A DNA stretch of 64,000 bases, taken from the NCBI GenBank assembly GCA_023055355.1, contig JALJCS010000004.1:17576001-17640000 (forward strand). The letters run 5' to 3'. The notes beneath the pieces are model-generated. The model had not been told where the DNA came from. It was given only the letters and a program-made list of their open reading frames with translations, and did no database searches. A program made the position numbers and the translations under genes. This document shows, one piece after another, positions 24,701 through 36,724 of the stretch. The DNA comes from Agelaius tricolor (lineage: Eukaryota > Chordata > Aves > Passeriformes > Icteridae). Every line of letters starts with the position of its first letter. The first letter of the stretch is position 1.

Positions 24701-27700
24701 TCATCTTTGACACATAGAAAGCACTTACTCCCTTTCTAGCACTGCATCACATGCCTGTCCCTGCCTCTTTTGTTAACCTTAGTTTTTCTCCATGTTGCAG
24801 AGCTTAAACACAGGAAGTCAGTTATTAGGAATCCTAAATTTGCCTGTTTTCTGCCTTCAAGTTTTTGTATATGTCACTTTATTTGTCTGTCAGCTTTGAG
24901 GATGAGCAAATCCCCAAAAGTTAAATAAGCAGCATCAGTTCCTAGAAGAAAAAAATTGTGGGGCTCAGTAATGGGAGGGTAAGACATGTAGTCTCCTGCT
25001 CTGCTTGAAAACTCCTGGTGTTATTTTAGAAAAACTCTTAGTCCCAGTCACAGACAACTCTGTGATTAAATGAATTAGTGCTTGTAAATGGCACTTAAAT
25101 TGTTGAGTGAGCACTTAGAAATTACTTAAAAATTGGACTGAGATTTCCACTTATCTGGTGAATTAGAGGTAAGAAATTCATGTGAAAAGGTTGTGTAGAT
25201 AATTGGAATGGCTTTGAAATCACAGCTGTTATAATGCATTAGGAAAGTATATACATCAGTGTGCATGCATGGATGTATCTGACAAATGAAGAACTTTGGC
25301 TTCAATTTCACAAGCTGCATCAAAGCCCCAGAGTAAATACTTTGGTCAGCAGCCTTTCCTTCCTTATTGCAGTCCTGTAAAATATTGACTTGTGCCATCT
25401 AATGCTGTCTTACCTATCCTATCCTGTAACTTGTATTTGTTTTGCCGTTTCATTTTTTGTACAATATAATGTTAAAACTTGCAGCAATACATTTATCTTC
25501 ATGTGAGAGCAGTGAGCAAACACTATCACTTGGCATACTCTTCATCAGATCTTAATAACCTTGGTGGCACCTTGCAGTGATATTACTGCCCTAATTTTGA
25601 GTTGAAGGAAAAATGAACAGTTATGTAAAATTTCTAACAGTTTTTTGCCTTTATCATTACACATATTCTCAAGTCTCAAGATTCTCTCCTTACAGGGGAA
25701 ATAGAAGAACTAGAGTAGTATTAATTAGTTGTATTGTATTTATTCTTTCCTTTAATGAATGTAATGTCATATGAATCTTTGAGCAAATAAGAGGATGCGC
25801 CAGACAACGGTCAGTCATTACACATAATGATAAATGAAAGCCAGCTGAATTCACGTGTTGCATCTTTGATTACCCAGTGATAATTCTTGTTACACATGTG
25901 AAGTCAAGATGACTTTCTTGGGCAGCAAGACAAAAGCATTTAATTTTCAACGTAGTGGGGGAACAGCAGACAAGACCACTGAGCTAACCACGGGTGGCAA
26001 GTGGTTAAAGTTCATCTGAAACCTACCATCATCGTCATAGAAAGGGGCCACTCTTAAGCTTCTGTGGCCAGGCTCTATATGCCTTCAGGCTTTTTATAAG
26101 AAAAATCTTAACAATCAGGTAAAATTCTTTTGCAATATGTGCCGTGTTTGCAGTTCATGTAATATGTTTGTTTGGTTATTGTTAAAGCTATAGTAGAATA
26201 ATGTGTCCTCACTTTTTAATGCACCTCACTGTCATGGTGCGCATGAGTGACTTATGCACTGGTTTGAATTAGATATTGCATGCACTGTTTGTTGTACATC
26301 TGAGTCTGAACTACAAGGATGCATGTTCACTGGCATTTAATTGAACAAAATCCATTTACTGCATGCAGCATCATGAAGTCACACCGCCCCATACTGTGTA
26401 AAATATTACGTTGCACGTTGTTTTAATAGCAGTAGGTCAGAGGATGGAAATACCTCATATCAGCAGTGGACCCAAATCCAAACTCTGATCTCAGTAACTG
26501 CATTAACTCTATTGGAACGAACAGCTTGAAAAGTATTCCTCTCCAAATTTGATACCTGAACTTTATTCATAAAATTATTAAACCAAATCCATTTATGCCA
26601 ATATCCCAGGAGAAGAGATGGTAAAAATCCAAATGTTAGAGTTGTATTTGAGTCCAATGCTAAACAATATGAAACAGTTTAATTGATGTAGTGTTTCACC
26701 TGTATCTGTGTTGTTTGCAGAAATTGTCAGCAAGCATCACTGAAAGAAAGGGTGGAAGACATTGAAAAGCAAGAATGTGTCTCCTGTGATTCTTGAAGGC
26801 TGAAAGGTAATCTGTTATCTGCAGTGAATTCTGCATTCAGTGTCCTCCTTAACATGCTGTCATGCTTAGAGGTGAGTGTGTTTTATCTCTGCTTTCTTCC
26901 ACGAGAACTCTGTGCGGTGGTGTTAGGAGATGGCAGAACACATAGACCATTTGCAGTTGCAGGAAGAGGTGGGCAGAGCTACTTCAGAGTCAAAGCTGTG
27001 GGAAGCATGAGGTGCTAGCTGTACTTGGTTCACTAGGAAGCAGGAGTCTCAAAAGTGGATGGAGGCATCCTTATAATTCATACAGCATACCTCTGAGTGG
27101 GACAATGACAACTATAGTGCCTGATAGATTGGGAATAATTTACAATTGCTAGTTAAGCTGTTATTAGCACAGACATGTGGTAGAATATGTTTTTGTATGC
27201 CTAAGACTGGAATCTTTCCTTTTCAATGTGGTATTAGTTGGAAATTGTTACCTAATATTTGGAATAATTTTACTAATACATGGTAATGCAAAGCCAGAAT
27301 GAGAGCGATTAACTGAGCTCCCCCAGTCCACATGCCTTTTAAAGTAAACAAAGAACCTCTCGGAGGATGGGGAAGGTAGAAAGTTGGAAGCCAAATAGTC
27401 AGGGAAGCAGTTATGGATATCACTGTGTCCTGGATTTTCAGAAAGATAGTGACTCCACATGGGTCTGCAGAAGCATGACCTGAAGCGGAGTAGTCTTAAG
27501 ACATTTTAAATGCAAATTACAGTACAAAGTTAACAACTGACAGAAATCTGGAAAGCGAAACACTCTCAAGTTCTGCTAACAGCACCTGGCAGCTTGATAA
27601 CACAAATAATTGATGACATGAAGAATTTGTGTGTTGTTCACATGATATGTCCAGTCACACCAGACAGTTCATCAATGCTGAACAGTCCTTTTTGGCAAAC

Positions 27701-30700
27701 ACAGCCCAGATATTTATAAAGTGTCATCTGTCTTACACAGAGCTTTTGTAAGATACCTATCCAAAGTCCTGCTTTGGACATGAAGTCAGGCATTAGAGAA
27801 AAATATTGTTAGATTAAATGTTTTCACTCTACTTCTGTGAAGTTTCCTGTGTCTGCCTTTGAAATATCTGCTAATATCTCTCTTTGAGAGAAAATACTTT
27901 AGTAAATGAACTGAGGCTCGGCCCAGTTTGGAGATTACTAGGATCCTGATTAAGCAACAGAAAACAATTTTAATTTTTCTCTCCAGGACTATGATAAGTA
28001 GCTAGAGACCAGGCTGAGTGGAAAAAAGCCTGAAGGTCATAAAAGATATTAAGGGATTGAGCTACTTAGCAGATGTAAACCTTAAAGAACCTTTTTTTAG
28101 ATGCTTTTGGTGTCATTGACTATATTCTTGACAGTTAGAGGGCTGTCTATAAGGAAGGTTTTGTAGCTGTACATTCAAAACCAAGATTTCATATACCCTT
28201 ACTTTATGTTCATCAAAGCTCTGTAGGCATGCAGAGTTAAGAGATATAGTTAAGGCGTGCCAGTAGGATAAACAAGTTTCACTCTACATTTCTTAAATAG
28301 GACCATTGTTCAGAACTGTTGTGTTAGAAGAAATCATCAAGATCAGGTAGATTTCTATGTTCCTGATGAATGAGACTGGGTTTTCTGAAACTTACTTGCA
28401 TGCTATGGAAGAAGGTATAAATTTTAAAGTTGTATCAAATATTCCTTAACAAGTTAGGTCATCTGTAAATACCGAGAACAGAGCACTGAGCATACCAATG
28501 GATAAAGAGTTTCTTTGCCAGTGAAATCAAAAGAGTCATTCAAACTGCTTTGGTTTCTCTTAGGAGATTAATGAAAGTCTCACACTGAAGATGCAGGAGC
28601 ATAAGAGTAACTATCATTAGATAGATTGCAAACTACATATCTAGTGACATGTGGTATTCAAAGCCAACCACCTGAGTGTATAAATTTATTCAGTAAAGCA
28701 AAAATTAAGTTGGCCAGCTTCCTTTCATTTTCTGCTTTTAGATTTTCTACATGTGAGAAAACTCCATGTGAAGAAAAAGAATGGGTAGCTGACAAAAAGA
28801 AAAAGAAGAGTCGTCTCCATGCTCTACAAATGACACCAGCTTGCGCAATACATCTGCTTGATGTCACCTTATTCCACAAAAGTTTTCTTCCAGGTTTTCC
28901 ATGAAGACAGGCTTCACTTTGGTCAGGATGGTAACAAATGGCATCGTTTGGTCTCTGCTCCAGTTTCTGTGGGGGTTTCCCCTCAGGGGTGCTGCTGCAT
29001 GGTACTCTGGATGCGTGGCAGTAGGTGCATCTTCGCCACAGTTAGCCTCCCCTTTCTTTCCATACTGTTGATTCGTTCTCCTTAGCTACTTGTTCAGCCT
29101 TGCACCCTTCAGACATGGTCAATCTGCTGTCAAACTGGTTTAGTCTTTGGATGTTGTCAATGTCCCCTGTGCTACTTCAGACAGCGCATGCTCGTTTTGC
29201 CTGTTTTGCAAATGAACAAGAAATATTTCAATTATTAAACAGACTTCTAAAAATGTATTTTTGGTCTCTGTTTCTTTTTTTTTTTTTTATTTTCTCAGAA
29301 GCAAGTTATTTTTAAATTTAGTACAGACTTTGTTTCTCCTCAGCAAATACTGGTACAATATTTAGTAATTATTAAAATTGACAGGAACTTAGTTCTGTTA
29401 AGAAATAACTGTGAACCGTCTGAACAGTTCTTCCATTTAAAAAGTCAGTCTTTTGCTGTCTGTTTTTCAACCTGTGAAGTCCTAAGCTTTTGAGGTGGGG
29501 AGAAGTAAACTTGGGAACTACAGGGCACCAGAATATCTTAAAAATAGGGTATTAGTAGGTTTTAAATATTTTGAAACAAAACATTTCATACTAAAATGTA
29601 GTCACATTTTCTCGTCTCATTATTTGAGATGGTTTTACTTTTTTCAAATATGCTGAGAAAATCTGTGGTTTTTCTATGTGTATGTAATTTTCCTGAAATA
29701 TGAGTTCCAGAATTCTGGGGTTTAATCAATTAAATAACATTAATTAAGAACAGGAACAGCACAATCAAAAAATGGAGAGTATTTTCATGTGATGATGTTT
29801 CATAGAGGAGCACATTTGAACTTCCTGAGTGGACTATGTATAACAGAATAAAATATCACTAAAGCTATGAACGATACCAGGGCATTAGCCTTTTTAATGG
29901 AACTAAATGGCAATGTAAAATGTCCTTTCCTCTTTCTCAGATGTCAAGCCACTTTAAAGCAGTATAGGTCAATCTCAGAAAATGAATATTGGTGATTTTT
30001 TACTGAATGCACTTGAATGCTGAAATTATATTCAAAATATGCAACATGTTTTGTGCCAAGAAAATGACTCCACAGTATGACCATCTGCAAAGCAGAAAAT
30101 ACTCTTGGGCAGATTTGGAACTCAGCATGTGGTCCTTACTGCAGACGGCACAATAACTAATTTTACAAGAGATCAGCATAACTCTACACTGATTTTTATC
30201 TGAGCCTAGCTAATTAAGCAGAATGTGGCTTAGAAAGGTGTAATATCTGTCTATGTCAAATAATTTTCCTATTAGAAAGGAAACAATTGTAATCACATCC
30301 AGCTTTCCCAAATTGTGCAATATCTAGCCAGATATATATGCAGATATATACAGAACTTCTGGTTTTGCCTTCCTTAGGCAAGGGTTTCCATGCACAAGTC
30401 AGGTGATGGCATGATCAGCCTGGTGGCAGTACCCGTTCCTGGGCTTGATTTGTATATCAGGTGTTCATGCTGCTGAGGCATTTCCAAATTTGATTTGCTG
30501 ACAAAAAATGGTTACATCTACCGTGTCCTTCCTAGCAGCGCAAGCTAAAAAGTCTTTAGGCCATCCTTTCAACATCACCAGGCAATCTGGCTATCTGGTT
30601 GGGGAACTGTCACAGAATCATAGAATGGTTTGGGTTGGAGGGGACTGTAAAGACCATTCATTTCCAATCCCCTGCCATGGGCAGGGATACCTGTCACTGG

Positions 30701-33700
30701 ACCAGGTTGCTCGCAGCCCCATGCAACCTGGTCCTGAACACTTCCAGGGCTGGGGCACCCACAGTTTTTCTGGAAAACCTGTTCCAGTGCATCACCTCCC
30801 TCACAGTGGAGAATTTCCTCCTAATATCTTGTCTCAACCTACCATTTCAGTTTGAAGCCATTCCCATCATCTTATCACTAAATGCTCTTCTAAAAAGTCT
30901 CTCTTCACCTTTCTTGTAGTCTCCCTTCAGCTGCTGGAAGACAGCTGTTAATTCACCCTAAAGTCTTCACTTCTCAAGGCTGAGGAACCCCAATTCTCTT
31001 AGCCTCTTATCATGGAAAAAGTGCTCCATTCCTCTGTCTTGGTGGCCCTTGGATAAAATACATATTTAGTGCAGTGACAGATGTTTAGTCGTCCTTATTC
31101 TTTTTATTTTCTTCAAATACTGCTTCTAGACTCCTTAACTCCCACACAGGAAAAGTAGTGTGCCTTCTGTTGCAGGCATGCAAAGAGTTGCTGCCAGGAC
31201 ACTCTGACCTTGATTACACAGAATTGCTCTATGAATATGTTTTCTGAAGTTCCCAGCATTTTCACTAAAAGCATTGTTAACTTGAACCCTGCAGTTGCTT
31301 GAATAGATTTAGTATTCACAGAGGTTTAAAACCCAAAGACTCCCAGTCTTCCCATAGCCTTTGGGAACACTGAGTTCTGTAAAACCAAGATATTTTACCA
31401 AAGGAAGACAGATAGCAGGAAACTGAAGAGTGCTTTTTTATGGAGTGAGAAGACGCGTAGCCCAGTTGGGGTTTCTTTTTGTTTATGGGGGGTTTTTGTT
31501 GGGTTGGGGTTTTTTTTGGTTGGTTGGTTGGTTTTCTTTGTTTATTAGGGATTTTTTTAAAGTCTTCTCTGCTCTGCCAAGACAGGGCATGCAAGGAGAA
31601 GTCAAGGCTGCCTTGCCCTGGGTTTCACCTTTTTCACCTAGTTATTTCCACTCCTATCTCAAGTGGCAGTTTCGATCAACAAGGTCCTTGAATCAGATGA
31701 ATCTATTCAGTAGCACAATTAATGTCTGGTTATCAGTGCTGGCAGATAGGAGAGGTACTGCTACAAGACCCAACCCTGCCCTAGAAAAACAAGATTGCAT
31801 TGTGTTTTTGTTGGGTGCAGTGGCCTGAAAATCCCTTTGTCTTTCTCTAAGTTCTGTGCTGCCACTACAGAGAGAAGATGATGTGGGCAAATAGGAAGAG
31901 AAAGGAAATGATAGACTAATTTAATAACTAATCCCTCAAGCACATATCTCATGAATCCAAGTCCTTTTTGTGAGAGGCAAAACCTACAAGGTATCTCAAT
32001 GTACCAGCTGAACCACTGGAATAGACAAAGAGGTGACAAGTGTTGGTGATGTCTCTGTGAGAGCAGCTTGCAGTCAAAATGCCTGGGAAACTAAGACACA
32101 CCTGGTGAAGCAAGAGGCATGGGTCTGAAAGACTGAAGTGGGTTGGAGACTGCCACTGGCCTGAACTTCCCATTCTATTACCTCCAAAGGATTTGCTTCA
32201 GCAGAAGAAAGAGATGGGAAACCGCAAGTTTTAGCTCTGTAGCCAGTGAGGATGACTCTGTAAAAGATGATGTCTGCTTGTTTTTCATGAGTCAAAGAAA
32301 AGCATTTTTAGTGAATTTTTCTTTTGAGAGGCGTACTATTTACTTTTCCCTGGTTACATTTTCAGGAGTTGTCCTTGTCTCAGTATTATGGTGATCACTG
32401 TCTGATGCCTGCTGTGCTTTATTTCCAAGATGCATCAGACATGTTCTTTTAAACCAACTGCTTTTTACTTGCCCTGTAAGAAAATGTAGCAATTACTTTA
32501 ACTAAAACACTTGTTTGGAGTAAAAAAAATGTGGTGAAGGTGGGAGCTAAATACAGGTGCTGAACCGTGAAATGGGGTATTGTAGCTATAATGGTCTGAG
32601 TGCATATGCAAGGCAGGGTTTGTAGTGAGAGGCAATTTTATTAGATAAACAGATGTAGGTGGGGGAAAAAAAAGGCATAGGACAAGTTACGGAACAAACC
32701 ACCTCTTCTCTAGACCTGAAGAAAAGATAGTGTGCTTGAAAGATTTTTTAACCATCTCTTGCTATAAATCTCACACTTCTTCAGAATGGCAGGACTGTAA
32801 ACCTGCTTCAAGGTGTGCTCCATTCCCCCAGCCACTCATCTCCCCAAACCAATAAAATGTGATTCTTCCAGGTGATTCCAACTTTGAACTGGGTCCAAGC
32901 TAAAAGCGCACAAGCCATGACTGTGTGTCAGTTACTGATAGCCACCTGATATAATCTGTCATGTTTGCTAAGCCATTACGAGTTGAATGCTGATTTATGT
33001 GTATGGCATTTTTCTCCTGACTCACTTGTTGATCCTGTGCAGAGTTGGAATATACAGCACATGGCATAAAGTTAATATCATTTATGTCTTTATCTAGATG
33101 ATGTTTCAAGGTTTTGATTATTTTGGCTGTTCTTTATCTTGTAGTTCATTGTTTCCCATTATTTTGTTTTCTGGTTTGGTTGGTTTGTTGGTTGGTTGGT
33201 TGGTTGGTTTGGTTTTGAGTTTTGGGGTTTTTTTGCTTAAAATATTTGTTATTTGCATGGTTTTGGCTCTAAATATAATCTGCTGTTAGTCTCAATACAT
33301 ATAAGAAATAGTTAAACAAGGTTGGGAGTCACCTTTGCTCGCTCCTGTGAAACCATTCTGTCTTGCAGTGGGACAAGCCTATTAAAGTCCTGTGCCTAGT
33401 GGTCAGAGGGAAGGCCTGTGTGTGTACAGGAGTAAATTCTAAACACTGACCAGATTAACCATTCAGATAATAAGTTGCCAAATACTGAAAGGAACTGTAA
33501 GATTTGTTTGGAGCAGTATGATTTCAAGAGTTTTTGTGATGTAGAGTTACTCTTCTATGAAAGGGTAAAGATTCAAATCCACGTTGGATATGCATTTCTT
33601 TCAGTCAACCTGAGTGTGATGGGAAGAATGAAGCAATGTTAAAAAACTGAAATAAATTATTGTTTCAGGCAATGATATTCCCTGTAATATAAATGTAAGG

Positions 33701-36685
33701 CCACTAATAAACTACTCAGACTGTTTTGAAATAGTATAAATTAAAATGTACATCCCATGTACTGTATAAAATGTCCATATTACCAAGAGTTCTGATACTG
33801 TCTAAATCCTGGTGGTTTTGCTCTGACTGGAAAAGTGCATACTATAGTAGTAAGAAAGATTATGCTTTCTAACTCTCACATTAAAAGAAACATTTTTTTT
33901 TTAAAGGTGTTAACCAATGTACAAAAGTGAGACTGGAAGGATGGTATTATGAGCAATATTCTAATTTACAGTGAGAAAAGGTCTTTTTAATAGTGTGAAG
34001 AAACATTCTCTTTTTTAGAGGAAAGCTAACTGACCTGCTAACTATCTTCACTTGTGCACAGAAATACAGTTGAAACTGTTCTCTCCAGTGCATTTCAAGC
34101 GTAATGAAGAAACCCACACATTCTTTTGCCATAAAGCTTTTTTCTGTCTCTTCAGGGAAGCAATCAGTCGTGTTTGTGAAGCCATGCCTGGTGCCAAAAG
34201 AGCCTTCAAGAAACGAAAGGTATTTTTTTTTTTTGTAGTGCAGTTGACTGTATTTTCTCTGTACAGCACAGTGGAGACCTGGCACAGCAGGCAGGTGACT
34301 TTAAGGCAGCTTTGAGAATTGCAGTTGATTAATCATTTAGAGTACTGGCTGTTTTTACTCACTGTATGTTGTCACTTGCCCTTTTGGTCAGGATCTGCTT
34401 TTGTACGCATCTGGAAATATAAATACATCTAGGATGAAGATTGTGCCTTTGTGTTCCTTCCATAGAAACCTCCTCCTTTTACTTTCTTTCTTTTGTAGAT
34501 TGTAGGTGGAAGAGTTAAAACCAACAAATGGGATGCCTTTCCATAAAATGCATGAGTAAATTATGGAAATAGGTGCTGGAAGATACAGCAGAAGCTCAAA
34601 ACATACATAGTTTTGAAAGTGACTAGATTTGCTCTTGAAAGATAGATATACTGATGACATTTAAAGAGTTTGGTTATCACTGATTTCTGGAAATGGAAAG
34701 AGCATATGAGGTGATCCTTTGTTACCTCTGCTTTTTCCATAAACACCGGTGTCTGATGCTCAGTGTCCAGTGCTGATGGTGAGTCCAGCATGTACCTGAC
34801 ATCATTACTACCTTGCTTTTATTTTTATTTGTGTGCTGGGAGTTAGTCTTCATAGAGGGAGAGGAGGAAGCCTTGGCTCAGCTCCTGCACTGATGGCTCT
34901 CAACAGTCTCTTCCAGAGACCTGCGAGCAAAGCTGGGATGTGGTGCTATCTCTAAGGGAAGAAACATAGAAAGTAGTTAATTATGGCCCTTGTGTGTATT
35001 CTTGGGCAGAGGAGGAGAATATGCAGGTGAAGAAAAAGGTCTCCCTGCTTCCCCAGCTGCTCCACCATGTAGGCAGAATATCAGCAGAAAGGAATACCAT
35101 GAAATGCCACTTGTTTGCAATGGAGAATCATACCCTGGTAAAATCAGTCATATGTAACAGGTGTCACAGTGTGATTGGAAATTGCGTCAGAAATTAGGCT
35201 ATAGTTTCACCTCCACCAAATTTATCTCATTGGCATTTCTTGGTTCTCTGGCATTTCATTTTAAATTTGAAAGTAAAGACAAAAGTATCTTTCTTCTTGG
35301 AAAGCATAATGACACAAAATACAGCTGAAAAAATAAGTTAAACAGAGTTCCAAGTGACTAGTGAGACACCTTGCTGTATTACAGATTTTAAGGTAATGTT
35401 GCTTGTAAGTTGTTGAAAAGAGCAACAGAATTTCAGATAAATATCAAAGACATGTGTCTTTTGCTGGTCTGTACATTCATCATGCTTCTCCCACTAATGG
35501 CATATCAATTTGGTTAAGGTGACATGTACTTCCTGAAGCCAAATTTTCACACTTTACCTGCACTATGGGTTGTAATCCTTAGGCATGACTCGGAAATCAT
35601 GAAGGATTAAGGAAAGAGGAGATACAGAGATACTCAAAAAGAGTTTGTTCAAAAGAGAACTTAATGAAGCACTAGCTCTGTAACATGAAAGGGTTGAAAT
35701 AGTGAAGCACATATTACATAGGAGCAGTACGTACGTAGTGTATTTTTAATCACTTAAACAGAAGGGAAAGATGATTAAATTAAATGCATGTAAACTTTCA
35801 GGACTGCAGAAGCTCAAGTGTGTCCAGACTGCTAGGAACAATACCATCTATGCTTGCAGGCAGCTCAGAACAAGTGCAAACATAGTGGCAGAAGAGCACT
35901 GTCTCCAGTCATTTTGTGTTTATATACTAATGACCAGCACGAATATTCACCACTGCAAATAGAGCAAGTTAAAGGGCTTGGTCTGTGACTGCTGGGCAGC
36001 CTTGTTTTTTACAGGCTGTGGTTACTTGAATGTGACTGCTCTCACGCAGCTATGTGGTCCCCCATAGCTGTCAAAGGTGAGAAATTTATGAATTTTGATT
36101 TGACAGCATAATTTCTATTGCTGCAATACCTCCGAAGAGCTGGTGAAATGCCTATAAAAGTTATCAATACTATTTCATCCCCTGTATTTACATTCATAGA
36201 CTTATTCTCTGATAATGTTTAGATGCGTATTTTACCCCAGCACAAAGAGGTTTTATTTGTCTATATCTGGCTTTAACCTACTCTTAAGTCTACAAGCAAA
36301 GTCATAGAATGGTTTGAGGTTGGAAGGGACCTTTAGAGGTTATCCAGTCCATAATACTCTGAAGTAATTTTGTGAGCCTTCCATCGCTATCACTGGAGTC
36401 CCACTTTCCATGTCACAAGGGGGTAGAACAGTCAGTAGATGTAGAGCAAACAGTAAATTTCAAGAGTTGAATATATTTTTATAGAACAAGCACATTTTTG
36501 TTTTAAGATACTGACTGAAGGCATTCATCTTAGTCTGCTTACTTGGTCCCTTGGTGATGATGACACTAGTGCTGTCTCACAAAACCGCTATTTTTTCTTT
36601 TTGGTGAAGAGTATATGAAGAACTGTTTGGCTAGTATCACTATTATTATTATTTATTATTGTTATTTTTATTAGTAGTAGTAGTT

Positions 36686-36724
<39 letters not shown>

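Larger units (their letters stand above)
22099..34155 (+). other. SHC3: SHC3 intron 2 (12.1 kb), contains a CR1 fragment and G/T-rich tracts
   Basis: Phase 2 intron, GTAAGA to TCTTCAG. AT-rich with no supported nested gene. It includes an antisense CR1 LINE at about 30.61-31.05 kb, a G-run-rich segment with (GGTT)n at 31.47-31.53 kb and another (GGTT)n at 33.18-33.22 kb. Open frames in this span follow repeat composition and lack protein similarity that I can recognise. Confidence 0.75.

Noticed and set aside
30508..30919. 115- and 106-codon open frames near 30.5-30.9 kb
   Set aside because: They lie within the antisense CR1 fragment and read its wrong strand, so they are not genes.
31316..31828. 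92- and 132-codon open frames on opposite strands in intron 2
   Set aside because: They span the G-run and (GGTT)n tract, lie in opposite orientations over the same bases, and show no family similarity.
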